From Bacillota bacterium (lineage in GTDB: Bacteria > Bacillota_I > Bacilli_A > RFN20 > CAG-288), in NCBI GenBank assembly GCA_023459795.1, contig JAEWSP010000018.1, positions 1 to 64,000 of the forward strand: 64,000 bases of DNA, in the 5' to 3' direction. The notes under the pieces were generated by a model, which saw only the letters and a program-made list of their open reading frames with translations, was not told the origin of the DNA and ran no database searches. Shown piece after piece: positions 17,628 to 28,600 of the stretch (the first letter of the stretch is position 1; each line of letters begins with the position of its first letter). The position numbers were made by a program, and so were the translations under genes.

Positions 17628-20330
17628 CTAGCTGATCTTGGCAGTCGGGTTGGAACGGTCGATACCGTCTTCATCCGGCTTCACGTTCGTGACGACGGAG
17701 ACCTTCTTGGCCTCTTCGGCAAGAGCGTTCGTCTTCTTCACGGCCTCGTCATGTTCGACCTTGGCCTTCTTCTCGGCTACTTCCTTCTCGTCTTCCTTCT
17801 TCGCCGCATCGAGATTGATCTGGACGTGGAGAAGCTGGTGGACGACATCATAGGAGATGTTGTTCAGCATATCGTTGAACATCTGGAAGCCTTCGTTGGC
17901 ATAAGCCTGAAGCGGATCGGTCTGGGCATAGGAACGGAGCCAGATGGCATCGCGGAGCTTTGCCATCTTGTCGATGTGCTTCGTCCATCTTCTGTCGACG
18001 CAGTCGAGAGTAACCGTCTTCTCGACGAAATCCTTCCACTTCTCCGGCCACGGCTTGCTGTTCTTGGCATATACCTTCTGGAGCAAAGCGGAGAGAAGGG
18101 TAGAGGCATCCTCGTAGCTGGCATCCGTGAAGACGGAAGGCTTCACGATCTGAGGATCGATCACGAACTGCCTGGAAACGGCATCCTGAAGCTTCTTGAC
18201 ATCGACGACTGTCTCCTGGTCCTTGGTGACCAGGGACTCATGGCAGAGCTTCTTGCTGGCCAGATCGAAGTAGCCAGGGATCGTGTCCGCAACGCTGGTG
18301 GAATACAGGATGTGGTCTCTTCTTTCGTACATGATCTTTCTCTGTCTAGAGAGAACATCATCGTAGTTCAATAGCTGCTTACGGGTATCGAAGTTCATGC
18401 CTTCGATTCTCTTCTGGGCAGAAGTGATAGCCTTGGACATCATCTTGGATTGAATGGCGTAGTCGCCGAGCTTCTCATAGATGTTCTTGTAGGACTTGGC
18501 AGCGAAGCGGATGAAGAGCTCGTCGCCCATGGAGACATAGAAGCGGGAATAGCCCGGATCGCCCTGACGGCCGGAACGGCCCTTCAGCTGGTTATCGATA
18601 CGGCGGGATTCGTTTCTCTCCGTTGCGATGACGGCAAGTCCGCGGATTCCATCCGGAACCAGAAGCTTGATTTCTTCCTTCCGGACCTTCGCCTTGTCTT
18701 CGCCCTTCTCGATCTTGTCTAACTCCACCTTCTCATCCGGAGTAGCGGTCTTCACCAAGGCATTGAGGGTCGTGTCGTCGATCTTCTCCGGATCGATTTC
18801 CTTGACTCCCTTGCCAAGCTTGATATCCGTACCACGGCCGGCCATATTGGTAGCGATCGTAACCGCCGACATCTGTCCGGCTTCGGCGATGATGGTTGCT
18901 TCCCTGGCATTGTTCTTCGCATTGAGGACTTCGTGCCGGATGCCCATCTCGTTGAGCTTCTTGTCGACGATCTCGGACTTCTCGACAGACGGAGTGCCGA
19001 CAAGGATCGGCTGTCCCAGGATATGACGTCTCTCGATATCGAGAGCCAGAGCGTTGTACTTGGCATCCTCGGATCCGAAGATCAGGTCTTGGTCATCGAC
19101 ACGGGCGATAGGACGGTTGGTCGGAATCGGAATGACTCTCATGTTGTAGACCTTGCGGAATTCATCCTCTTCGGTCTTGGCAGTACCAGTCATACCGGCG
19201 ATCTTGTCGTAGAGACGGAAGAAGTTCTGATAGGTGATCGTAGCAAGAGTAACGGTTTCCGGCTTGATCTCGACATGCTCCTTGGCCTGGAGCGCCTGCT
19301 GGAGACCATCGGAATATTCACGGCCCTTCATGACACGGCCGGTGAAGCCATCGATCAGCTCGATCTGGTTCTCTGCGCTCACCATGTACTCGACATCCTT
19401 CTTCATGATGTAGTTGCCCTTGAGAGCCTGCTGGATACGATGGGCAAGGTCCGCCCACTGGGCATCGAAAAGATTGTCGATGCTGAAGAACTTCTCGATC
19501 TTCTTGACACCTCTGTCCGTCAAAGTGGCAGTCTTCTTCTCCAGATCGATGTAGTAATCCCCGGTCGTCTCCTGGGTGATCTCATCCTTCTTGCCAAGAC
19601 GGAGCATCTTGACGGCACGGTCTGCCGTCACATAGGAATTCGCCGTGATGCCGGAACCGCCGGAGATGATAAGCGGGGTTCTCGATTCATCGACGAGAAT
19701 AGAGTCGGCTTCATCGATGACGCAGAAATGGAGTCTTCTCAGGACTCTGTTTCCGACCGTCTTCGCCATATTGTCACGGAGATAATCGAATCCGAGTTCG
19801 GAGTTGGTGGAGTAGGTGATATCGCAGTTGTAGGCATCCTGCTTCTCCTTCGTGGACTTCTCACGGAGGTTGACGCCGACGCTAAGGCCCAAGAAGCGGT
19901 AGACGTTGCCCATCCAGGCAGCATCACGGGAAGCCAGGTATTCGTTGACGGTAACGACGTGGGTTCCCTTGCCTTCGAGGGCATTCAGATAAACAGCCAT
20001 CGTGGCAGTGAGGGTCTTGCCTTCACCGGTCTTCATTTCAGCGACATCGCCTTCGTTGAGGACGGTAGCGCCGAAGACCTGTACCGGGTAAGGGAACTGG
20101 CCCAGGACTCTTCGTCCGGCTTCCCTGGCGGTAGCAAAAGCCTCCGGAAGGATCTCGTCAATGGTCTCTCCGTCTGCAAGCCTCTTGCGGAGGATCACAG
20201 TCATGGACTTCAGATCGCTGTCCGATAGTTTGCTGAACGCGTCTTCGTACTGGAAGACACGCTTTGCTTTCTTCTCAATCTTCTTGAATGCCCGCTCATC
20301 GGTGCGGAAGACTTTGTCAAGAAAACTCAT
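17628..20330 (-). CDS. secA: Preprotein translocase ATPase SecA
   Basis: The protein has 900 residues. DEAD-like motor features are present: MKTGEGKTLTATM (Walker A), VIDEADSILVDESRTPLIISG (DEAD box), NMAGRGTDIKLG and RRIDNQLKGRSGRQGDPG (motifs V-VI). The helical scaffold and wing domains follow. The C-terminus ends in a Lys/Glu/Ala coiled stretch and lacks the CPCGSGKKYKHCCG-type zinc tail found in many SecA proteins, so SecB or lipid contacts through that tail are not expected. The ATG at 20330 has AAGGAG seven bases upstream; the longer reading from 20357 runs through that site. prfB starts 21 nt after its stop, suggesting cotranscription. Confidence 0.96.
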   Translation of the reverse strand: MSFLDKVFRTDERAFKKIEKKAKRVFQYEDAFSKLSDSDLKSMTVILRKRLADGETIDEILPEAFATAREAGRRVLGQFPYPVQVFGATVLNEGDVAEMKTGEGKTLTATMAVYLNALEGKGTHVVTVNEYLASRDAAWMGNVYRFLGLSVGVNLREKSTKEKQDAYNCDITYSTNSELGFDYLRDNMAKTVGNRVLRRLHFCVIDEADSILVDESRTPLIISGGSGITANSYVTADRAVKMLRLGKKDEITQETTGDYYIDLEKKTATLTDRGVKKIEKFFSIDNLFDAQWADLAHRIQQALKGNYIMKKDVEYMVSAENQIELIDGFTGRVMKGREYSDGLQQALQAKEHVEIKPETVTLATITYQNFFRLYDKIAGMTGTAKTEEDEFRKVYNMRVIPIPTNRPIARVDDQDLIFGSEDAKYNALALDIERRHILGQPILVGTPSVEKSEIVDKKLNEMGIRHEVLNAKNNAREATIIAEAGQMSAVTIATNMAGRGTDIKLGKGVKEIDPEKIDDTTLNALVKTATPDEKVELDKIEKGEDKAKVRKEEIKLLVPDGIRGLAVIATERNESRRIDNQLKGRSGRQGDPGYSRFYVSMGDELFIRFAAKSYKNIYEKLGDYAIQSKMMSKAITSAQKRIEGMNFDTRKQLLNYDDVLSRQRKIMYERRDHILYSTSVADTIPGYFDLASKKLCHESLVTKDQETVVDVKKLQDAVSRQFVIDPQIVKPSVFTDASYEDASTLLSALLQKVYAKNSKPWPEKWKDFVEKTVTLDCVDRRWTKHIDKMAKLRDAIWLRSYAQTDPLQAYANEGFQMFNDMLNNISYDVVHQLLHVQINLDAAKKEDEKEVAEKKAKVEHDEAVKKTNALAEEAKKVSVVTNVKPDEDGIDRSNPTAKIS

Positions 20331-20454
20331 GGTTCTTCTCCTTGAATAGCACTCCACAGAAAAAAGAATTCTTGGAATAGTTAAATTCTATCATTTTTAG
20401 GGCTCCAATAGAACTAAAGATAGAGGAAGAAGGAGAAGAAGAAGTGTATCTTCT

Positions 20455-20483
20455 TTGCTTTCTAAACTGTTTTCCTATACAAT
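20455..20483 (+). promoter_or_regulatory. Putative degV promoter
   Basis: TTGCTT (20455-20460), a 17-nt spacer and TACAAT (20478-20483) lie about 65 bp before degV in the region divergent from secA. Confidence 0.5.
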
Positions 20484-20548
20484 CATTACTCCGAAGCTAT
20501 AAAAAGCTTTGATCCTTCCATTCATTCGAAAGAAAGGAGCTTCTGTCG

Positions 20549-21394
20549 ATGAAAAAGAATTTAATCCTAGTCGATTCGGGAAGCAATCTCCATAACGGAG
20601 AAAGCATCCTGACCTCCGCTGATACCGATATCCGTGTCGTTCCGTTCTCTATCCGCTTCGGCGAGAAAGAGTTTTCCGATGACGAGAATCTGGATGTCGA
20701 TTCCTTTTTGGAAGAATACCATGATCTTCCCAGGACCGTAAAGACTTCCACTGCCTGCCCTTCCCCGGCTTTGTTCCTGAAGGAGATGGAAGGCTATCAG
20801 AATGTCGTCATCATCACCATCTCGGAGAAGCTCTCCGGTGCTTTCAATGCTGCCAATATCGCCAAGTCGATGTTCGAAGTTCCGGACAATGTCCTAGTCG
20901 TCGACTCCAAGGGAGCTGCCGGCATGGAAGAGCTGGTTGCCCGTAAAACATTCTCCCTCTTCGAGGAAGGAGTCTCTATGGAGAACATGGAGAAGGAGCT
21001 TTCTGCCTATATCCCTTCTCTTTCCATCCTCTTTGTCCTCCGCCGCTTCGATACTCTGGTAAGAGCCGGAAGAGTCAGCAAGATCGTCGGGCTTCTCGTT
21101 ACCAGGCTTCATATCAAGCCTGTCTTCTACGGCAAGGACGGCAGGATCTCCCAGCTGGAGAAGATCTCCCCGCTGGAAGGCCCGATCAAGAGACTCGTCA
21201 AGAACATCGCCCGCCTTGCAGGGGATGTGAAGGACAAGATCTGCCTTATCACCCATACGAAGAACAAGGAAGAAGCCGAAGAACTGAAGAAGGAAATCCT
21301 GGAGACGGTTCCCTTCAAGGAAGTCGACATAAGGGAAAACAGGGGCCTCTGCTCCTACTACTCGATGGACAAAGCGCTTCTCGTGTCGTTCTAG
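20549..21394 (+). CDS. degV: DegV-family fatty-acid-binding protein
   Basis: The protein has 281 residues, the normal DegV length. Recognisable parts are the N-terminal DSGSNL strand-turn (DegV proteins have DSxxDL), IRFGEKEFSDDENLDVDSF, TSTACPSPALFLKEM and the SEKLSGAFNAANIA segment that contributes to the lipid pocket. DegV/FakB proteins bind a fatty acid and present it to the kinase FakA, feeding exogenous fatty acids into phospholipid synthesis. No fakA is visible here. AAAGGAG precedes the ATG. It is a single gene with its own promoter and a strong bidirectional terminator. The residue-level FakB match was not verified. Confidence 0.88.
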   Translation: MKKNLILVDSGSNLHNGESILTSADTDIRVVPFSIRFGEKEFSDDENLDVDSFLEEYHDLPRTVKTSTACPSPALFLKEMEGYQNVVIITISEKLSGAFNAANIAKSMFEVPDNVLVVDSKGAAGMEELVARKTFSLFEEGVSMENMEKELSAYIPSLSILFVLRRFDTLVRAGRVSKIVGLLVTRLHIKPVFYGKDGRISQLEKISPLEGPIKRLVKNIARLAGDVKDKICLITHTKNKEEAEELKKEILETVPFKEVDIRENRGLCSYYSMDKALLVSF

Positions 21395-21402
21395 AACAAA
21401 AC

Positions 21403-21444
21403 AAAGGAAAAGGTCCGGGCAGATGCCCGGACCTCTTTTCTTTA
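21403..21444 (+). terminator. Bidirectional intrinsic terminator
   Basis: AGGTCCGGGC (21411-21420) pairs perfectly with GCCCGGACCT (21425-21434), with an A-rich left flank and CTTTTCTTT on the right. It can serve degV on the plus strand and the giant surface-protein operon on the minus strand. Confidence 0.9.
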
Positions 21445-24400
21445 GTGCTGGTAGTAGTAGACGGAACCGGAGCTCGCATACTTCTTGGCTTCGCTGGCGT
21501 TATCCTGGATGGTGTAACTGGTGATGACATCTCCCTTGAAGATAATCCAGGTCGTTTTGATTTTGTATCCGGAGATGATGTAGTAAGGAAGCGTCGAGGT
21601 GGCGTCGAAGTCTCCGTAATCCGACTGGAACTGGGTGACGAAGTCATGGTACCGTTTCATGTAGGAGGAAGAACCAAACGCCGTATCGGAAGTGATGTTG
21701 ACGCTGGAAGTCTTGATATCCTCCAGGGCGGCGCTGCCGTTCAGGTTGACGGTCACGACGCTGTAAGCCGTAAGCGACGTCTTATCGATCGTAACGGAAG
21801 TAAGAGGCGTATATCCGTTTCCGTTATCCGTATATCCGACATGGACCTTCAGGGAGCTCGGGAAGGAAACACCGCTGACCGTGATGAAGTTGGAGAGGTT
21901 GACATCGAGATCGAAGGATTTGCCGTTCAGGACAGCAGAGTTGATAAGGCCGGAGAGATCATCGTTCATGGTCGCTCCGCTATCGCCGGATGAGCTTCCG
22001 CTGGAATTGACGCCGTTGTAGATATTGGCGGCTGCGATTCCTCCGCCGGTCATGGAGTCGATATCGACGATATAGGTGAAGATATAGTAAGCGACATTCT
22101 CCAGGACGTTTTCCTGCGTTGTCTTGAAGTATTCCGTCTGGCTGCTCTTCGTCCTTGCCATCAGGACCTCTTTCTCGCTGATGAAGATCTCCGTATAGAT
22201 GCTGTTGCTGTTGTTGAAGAGGAGATAGGCATAGGCATGCTCGTCCTTGACGTAGATACGGGCATCCACATTGATGGTGGTATCCTTCAAAGTGAAGATA
22301 GAAAGCACCTTGATGTTGATCGTAAAGCTTCCGGTGATATGGAAGTAGTTGCTCTCCGTCGTATCGACCAGGCAGTCGACAAGCGTGGAGAAGCTGTCCA
22401 GATCAATGAAGGTTACTCCGGAGGTAGCAACGGTCGGATCCGCAACGTCGCCGTAATCCTTGAGGGATATAGAAGCAGAGATCGACTTCGTGCTCTTGTT
22501 CTTCGTCGTGCCGTCGCTTTCCGTCGTATCGGAAGTGGAGGTGCCGTCGATGGAGATGGACTGGATCTTGGCATTGACGTTATCGAAGCTGACGGTAAGG
22601 GTATCGATGTTTCCGGTCGTATCCGTGCTGTCGAGAAGCTTGGCATCGACCTTGAGGACGACGGAGGAGTCGTTGATCTCCACCTTCTTGATGTAAGGAT
22701 AATCCAGAAGCAGGGAAGCATTCTTCGTCTTGAAGGCATCCGTAACCGGAACACCGGTTGCGGTGTTGGAAAGGCCCTTCAGATAACGGTGGAGAAGGTT
22801 CGTATCGCTCGTCGAGACGCCCTTCACCTTGGTATAGATCTCGGTAAGGGTGTGGGACTGCATCTTCAGATGCATCTTGCTGTTGTACTGGGCATTGAGC
22901 TGGCTCTGATCCGGAGAAGCGGTGTTATAGGTATAAGTAAACCCGAGGGTATGTTTCACAGTCGCGGTCTTGGTGTCGTTCTTGTCGTTCAGAGACGGAG
23001 CCGTAAGTACCATCGTTCCGTCCATGGACGGAAGACGGACACTGGTGACGTTGCCGTCCGTATCCTTGGTAAGCACATCGGAGTTGTTGAAGGAGGTGGC
23101 ATCGACCCTGGCTTCCCCGGAGAGGGAAAGAGGGCTGACAGTCGTTGCACTCTTGCTAGTGTTATAGGCACTTTCCGACTTCGTCGAGACAGAAGCGGAG
23201 ATACCGATTCCGTATTTATCTTTGCCGAAAGACGGGAGGTTGTAGAAGGAATCCATCAGCTTGTCGGCGAAATTGATCGGAAGGTATAAAGCCTTCTCCG
23301 TATCCGTTAGCTTGTAGCTGTCATTATAGGTATCCAGAACCAGACTAAAGGACAAAGCGGAGCCGTCGATCGTGCAGCTAGCCGTAATCTCCTTGTAGTT
23401 CAGATCATCCGCATTCAGCTTCAAGGTAATAGCCGAAACGTAGTTCTTAAGGGAATCCTTCTCCAGGACCTTGTTGATATCGAGGACCACCTGGATGGTG
23501 TTTGCATCCGTATTGTCCTTGTCGATGGAGAGGAAGGAGGTAAGACCGGAGATATAGCCTTGCTTAAGCTTCTCGATATCATCCTTCAGGATCGAAGAGT
23601 TCTTGACGGCATCGATGACGCCGCTCATTCCGGAAAGGCTGTCGGAAGAAGCCGTCGAATACTTGTCCACGACCTTGTCGATCGAAGTGCCGGTCGAATC
23701 CATCACCGTATCGGAGATGGAGTTCTTGAAGACGGACTCCGTACCGCCGTTGTTGTAGTCGACATAAAGGGTCTTCCCGTTGTAGTGGACGGCAAGAGCA
23801 TTCGTGCAGGAGGAATTCGTTGTGGTAAGGGAGATATGGTAGTCTCCGTTCTTGGCCTGCTCCGAGAGGTTGTCAAAGGAAGTAACCGATGATAAATCGG
23901 CATCAATGTTGCCATTTGCAACATAGTGATACTTGTTGTCTCCGTCCGGATCGTTGTAGTCGAGAGTGTAGGTGGCAGAGACCTTCTTGTCTTTCACGAG
24001 CTTGGCGATATTGCTGAAAAGCTTGGAGCCTTCCGAATAGGACTTGTATCCGGTCGTATCAAAAGCAATCGGAACAAATTCCTGCAAAGTAAGGGTGACA
24101 TTCTTCAGGGCATAATCCTGATACTGGATATTGGAAAGAGAAAGGGAGGAGAGCTTATCCCCGCTGAAGTTCGCCTTCAAGGTAATATCGTAGTCCCCTA
24201 ATCCGAACGCCGTAGCCGATAAGGTGATATAGAAGTATTCCTCGGTAGCTTTGCGGACATAGTCATAGTCCTTGACAAGATTGCCGAATCCGGAGGTATC
24301 GCCGTTAAGAAGCTTCGTGAAATCGCAGTCCTTGAGGATATCCTTCATGGCCTCCGTGAAGCCCTTGTAGGAGCTCTTGTCGGTGGCATCCGAAACAGAG

Positions 24401-25596
24401 GAGAAGACATCCTTGATAGAAGCATTTGCAATCATGCCCTTGAAGGAGTCGTTCAGGTTCAGATAGGCTTTCTCGTTGCTTCCGTCATAGAAGAGGGAGA
24501 TATTCTCATCCCCGGAATTATCCGCTAATCCGTGATGGGTGAGATCGACCGTGTACCGGCCTTTGGAAAGGTCGGAATCCACCGTGCTGACGTCTCCTTC
24601 GACAACGCCGGAAATAGTGGATTCGTTCTTCTTCGGATCGACCAAGGTGCCGTCGATCTTCAAGTTCATAGTCTTGTCGTCTACGATCTTGGCAAGAGTC
24701 GTGAGGATGGAGTCTGCACCATGGGTGATATCCGTATAGGAAGAACTATCCGTCTTCGTATAAGTGGACTTGTCCTGGAAGGATCCCGTCCCGTCAAAGG
24801 CGAGGGTGAAGCCGGAAGATACATAGATCGGCTTCTTCGTCTTGAATCCGGAAAGGTTGTCCTCTCCGTCTGTCGAAAGAAGCAGGGAGATATCGGAGAT
24901 CGTCGTATCCGTTCCCACGCTTACAGGAGTGAAGTCGAGAGAATAGTCAAATCCCCCGCCAACATTCTGGCTGGCAGTGGAATAAGCAGTGCTTAATGCC
25001 TGCTTGGCATTCGTAAGCAAAGAGGAGATATCGACGGACTTCAGTCCGTCCGTATCTCCAGGCGTCGTGATATTGAGTGCCTTAAGGAGGGACATAAGAT
25101 CGGAAAGAGTCGAACCGCAGGAAAGAAGATAAGACTTGGACTGATACTGGATATAAGCTTTCCCGTCATCCTTGTCGGATTCGAAAGACAAAACAAGATC
25201 CCTGACTACCGTCTTGTAGCTGACTTCCAGAGACGTCGAGAAGTTCAGGTTCAGGACGTTGGCTTCGCTCAAGTCGACAAGCAGGTTCGAGAACTTCAGG
25301 TCGATCGGGCTTCCGAAAGCCGTAAAGACATCATCGGAAGGCTCTGTAGAAGTCGGAGTGATCAGCAGATCAAGAGACGGAACCGAGATTCCGGAAGTAT
25401 GCAAAACCTTCTCCGTCATCCGGTCGAACGAATTCTGTTCGTTCTTTTCAAGAGCCGGAAGATCGGGTTTCTTCTCGGCACCGGTTTCGGTGTTTTGCTG
25501 TTTGCCGTCGGTTTTCTGGCTTCCCGGGAGGGAGGAGAAGGAGGAAGCGAGGAAGCCAAGGCCGATTGCAGCGGCTAGTATCCGTCTTTTTTTCAT
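21442..25596 (-). CDS. Giant secreted repeat protein A, unknown function
   Basis: The protein has 1,384 residues. A basic N-terminus and hydrophobic segment (MKKRRILAAAIGLGFLASSF) act as a signal peptide or N-terminal anchor, followed by a Gln/Lys/Glu linker. The rest is Ser/Thr/Asp/Lys-rich, beta-strand-like sequence with no named domain that I recognise. It contains at least four related units of roughly 250-300 residues. Each has a strand such as AYIQYQSKSYLL, LAVHYNGKTLYVDY or AYLNLNDSF, then a helical stretch, then a strand pattern like DKLSSLSLSNIQY. This architecture is reminiscent of lipid-carrier beta-groove folds (LolA or LppX type), but that is speculation. It is a paralogue of the next gene upstream and the last gene of a three-gene operon, 39 nt after its neighbour. 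Confidence 0.8.
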   Translation of the reverse strand: MKKRRILAAAIGLGFLASSFSSLPGSQKTDGKQQNTETGAEKKPDLPALEKNEQNSFDRMTEKVLHTSGISVPSLDLLITPTSTEPSDDVFTAFGSPIDLKFSNLLVDLSEANVLNLNFSTSLEVSYKTVVRDLVLSFESDKDDGKAYIQYQSKSYLLSCGSTLSDLMSLLKALNITTPGDTDGLKSVDISSLLTNAKQALSTAYSTASQNVGGGFDYSLDFTPVSVGTDTTISDISLLLSTDGEDNLSGFKTKKPIYVSSGFTLAFDGTGSFQDKSTYTKTDSSSYTDITHGADSILTTLAKIVDDKTMNLKIDGTLVDPKKNESTISGVVEGDVSTVDSDLSKGRYTVDLTHHGLADNSGDENISLFYDGSNEKAYLNLNDSFKGMIANASIKDVFSSVSDATDKSSYKGFTEAMKDILKDCDFTKLLNGDTSGFGNLVKDYDYVRKATEEYFYITLSATAFGLGDYDITLKANFSGDKLSSLSLSNIQYQDYALKNVTLTLQEFVPIAFDTTGYKSYSEGSKLFSNIAKLVKDKKVSATYTLDYNDPDGDNKYHYVANGNIDADLSSVTSFDNLSEQAKNGDYHISLTTTNSSCTNALAVHYNGKTLYVDYNNGGTESVFKNSISDTVMDSTGTSIDKVVDKYSTASSDSLSGMSGVIDAVKNSSILKDDIEKLKQGYISGLTSFLSIDKDNTDANTIQVVLDINKVLEKDSLKNYVSAITLKLNADDLNYKEITASCTIDGSALSFSLVLDTYNDSYKLTDTEKALYLPINFADKLMDSFYNLPSFGKDKYGIGISASVSTKSESAYNTSKSATTVSPLSLSGEARVDATSFNNSDVLTKDTDGNVTSVRLPSMDGTMVLTAPSLNDKNDTKTATVKHTLGFTYTYNTASPDQSQLNAQYNSKMHLKMQSHTLTEIYTKVKGVSTSDTNLLHRYLKGLSNTATGVPVTDAFKTKNASLLLDYPYIKKVEINDSSVVLKVDAKLLDSTDTTGNIDTLTVSFDNVNAKIQSISIDGTSTSDTTESDGTTKNKSTKSISASISLKDYGDVADPTVATSGVTFIDLDSFSTLVDCLVDTTESNYFHITGSFTINIKVLSIFTLKDTTINVDARIYVKDEHAYAYLLFNNSNSIYTEIFISEKEVLMARTKSSQTEYFKTTQENVLENVAYYIFTYIVDIDSMTGGGIAAANIYNGVNSSGSSSGDSGATMNDDLSGLINSAVLNGKSFDLDVNLSNFITVSGVSFPSSLKVHVGYTDNGNGYTPLTSVTIDKTSLTAYSVVTVNLNGSAALEDIKTSSVNITSDTAFGSSSYMKRYHDFVTQFQSDYGDFDATSTLPYYIISGYKIKTTWIIFKGDVITSYTIQDNASEAKKYASSGSVYYYQH

Positions 25597-25635
25597 TATC
25601 TTGCTTTAGGGACCCGTAAACAGAACATATTGGAA

Positions 25636-28600
25636 TTAGTCCTTGTAGAAGTAGATGGAATTCGCGTCGTAGGTGGTGAAATAGGTCTTGGCCAAGGCGG
25701 CATTGTCATCGAGGGTGTAGTCGTTAGCTACATTATACCAAGTCTTGGTGATCTCCTTGATGCCATTCGAGAGGTAGACAGGCTTTGCGGCATAGTCCTT
25801 CTCGTAGGAATCGATGAAGGAGAAGTAACGGGACATCGGAGAGTAGCTCTTGGCACTATCGAGATCGTAGTTTGCGGAAGACAGTCCGAAGCTCAACCGG
25901 ATCTTGGCGCTGACGGCAGGATCGCTTTCTCCGTCCTTGGCATATACGTCTAATCCCGTGGAGAGGTTGAAGGCAGAAAGAGGAGTATATTCGCTGTCGC
26001 TTCCGTAGGTCGTGTATCCGAGAGCCAGAGAAGTGTTCTCGAACTTGATCGTGGATCCTAAGGAGAGGAAGGAATTGAGATCGAGGTCAAGGCCGAAGTA
26101 CTGCTGGTCCTTGTGATAGCCAATCTTCGTGATAAGGGAGGAGAAGTCATCGCCCAGAGTAACAGCAGAAGCAGTTTCTTCGTTTCCGGTCTTCGGCTTG
26201 TTCAGGAGGCTGAAGACATTGGCAAGGGCAACCTTGCCGAAGTTGATGTCGGAGACATCGAGGACATAGTCCAAAGCATAGTAGAGGATGTTGTCGGTAA
26301 GATTCTTCTTGGTAGTCTTGAAGACTTCGGACTGGATTCCAGGATCGGCGACATCCGCCTTTCTGGAAGCCGTGTTCGTGGTCTTGTCGACATACAGGGC
26401 ATCATCCTTGGTGTTGAAGAAGAATTCCGTAGCATAGAAGCCCTTATCCGTGATCTTCTTGGAGCCGTTGTTGAAGGAGAGATAGATATCGACCTTCTGG
26501 TTCTCGACATAAAGCTTTGCCGTAATCTTGGTAGAGACAAGGCCGATGTTGAGCCCGGAGAGAGCAAGAGCATTGACGTCGACGTTTCCGGAGAGGGTGA
26601 AGGTGTTGTTCTCGGTCGTATCGATTCCGCAGCTGACAAGCATGGCGAATCCGTCGAGATCGAGGAACTGATCCTTGGTCGTATCGCTGTAGAGGAGCAT
26701 ATCCGGCATATCCGTAAGCTTGTAGTCGCTAAGCCCTAAGGTAGCAGCAATCGTCATTCCGTTGTAGACGGCATTGACGGAAGCGGAAGTGATGTGGCTG
26801 GTAGCCGGATCGTAGGAAACCTTGAGAGTATCGACAGCACCGGTCGTATCCTCCGGATTGAGGATCGTTCCGTCGATGGTAAGGGTGATAGAGGAGGAAC
26901 CGATCACCAGGGACTTGATATAAGGCTTGTCGAGAAGAGCAGAGTAGTTCTTGTTCTTGATGGCATCTTCGATCGGAAGTCCGGAAGTAGCCGTATTCAT
27001 GCCGTTCAGGTAAGTGACAAGGACGTTGTCCGGATTGTCCTTCTCCGTATTGATCTGGTTGAAGATATCTCCGACCGTAGCGGTATGCATCTGAATATGC
27101 ATCGTATCGTTGTATTCCGCGACGAACTGTCCGGAAAGAGAGCTGTCATCCTGATAATCGAATTCTACCTTCTGGCTAGAAAGCTTCGAGGAGTCGGCAA
27201 GAGACGGAGTCTTGATAGTCATCGTGCCGAAGGCATTCTTGCTATCCGCATCCGAGACATCGACACTGGCAGCACCTGTTGCTTCGACCATCGTCTTCTG
27301 GTCCTTGATGACGGAACCATCGACGGTAAGGCCGAACTTCTTGAGGTCGGTCGGAAGGTTGTAGAAGGAAGAAAGAAGCTGGGAAGCATTCTCGATAGGA
27401 GTATAGAGAGCCTTGGCATCATCGGCAAGAAGATAGTCCGTGTTGTAGGTTCCGAGATTCAGGGTGAAGGAGAGGGAACTAGTTCCGCTGAGGAGCCCGG
27501 TGACATCGATAGAGGTAAGAGCCTTGTCATCCGTATTAATCTTGAGGGTGATCTTTCCGACCTTGCCGGCATACTGGGTTTCGGCAAGGACATAGTCCGT
27601 ATCCAGGACGACGATCATCTGATTCGTATTGGTATTGTCCTTATCGATGGAAACGAAGGAAGAAAGACCGGAGATATAACCCTGCTTGAGAAGCTCCAGA
27701 TCCTTGTTGAAGGCCGGGCTTAAGGAAACGGCACCGAGGATATCATCCATCGACTTCTGCGGGTCGGAATCCGTTCCGCTATGTCCGGAGACGACTCCGA
27801 CCATAGAGGCAAGATCGACATCCGTAAGGGAGTTCTTGAAGACAGCTGCGCTCTGCCCGTTGTCATATCCGAAATAGAGGCTGTGATCCTGATAAGTGGC
27901 ATCGATCTTATGGGTAGTGGTTCCGAAAGTGGTGGCAAAGTCGAAGTGGTAGGAACCCTTATTCATCTCACTGGCCATCGACTTGAAGGAAGTCACCTGG
28001 GACATATCCCCGGCAAGAGATCCGGAACCGGAATACGTTTCCTTGGAAGAAGTATATAAGAGAGAATAAGTAGCAGCGACCTGCTTGTTCTTCATCAGAT
28101 CAGAAACCGTCTGATAGAGCGGGACGACTGCCTTGTAGTCCTTGAAGGCATCCCGGTTGGCGATAGGAGTGATAGCCGTGAAGTCTTCCGGAGTCAGCTT
28201 GATGGAAGCCTTGATGCCCTGATACTGAAGATTGTTGACCTGGAGGTCGACAATCTTTCCGGGAACATCATCCGTTCCTTCCGTGACAGAAAGGACAATA
28301 GCAATCGTGTAGTCGCCAAGTCCGAAGGCCTTGGCGTTGATTTCCAGAGTGAAGCCCTGGTTCTTCTGATAAGTGAAGGACTTTACGAAATTCGTATAGA
28401 CAGAGGTATCGCCGGAAAGAAGAGTCGTAAGGTCGCACTGACCAAGGACTGCTTCGAGTTCATCCGAGATTCCCTTGAAGGACTTGTCATCCGTGGCAGA
28501 GGAAACGGAATCGAAGATGGTGGAAATAGAAGAATTCGTTACCTTGCCGGCAAAGAGATTATCGATCTTAATATAGGTCGTCTCGTTTCCGTACTGGACA

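Noticed and set aside
18933..20228. Plus-strand ORF of 431 codons opposite secA
   Set aside because: It is antisense to a certain gene, lacks a ribosome site and has low-complexity composition mirroring the secA codons.
22237..23289. Plus-strand ORFs opposite the giant surface proteins (also 26794-27723 and 28639-29655)
   Set aside because: Arg/Asp/Gly-rich mirror translations of Thr/Ser/Asp-rich genes; no starts with ribosome sites.
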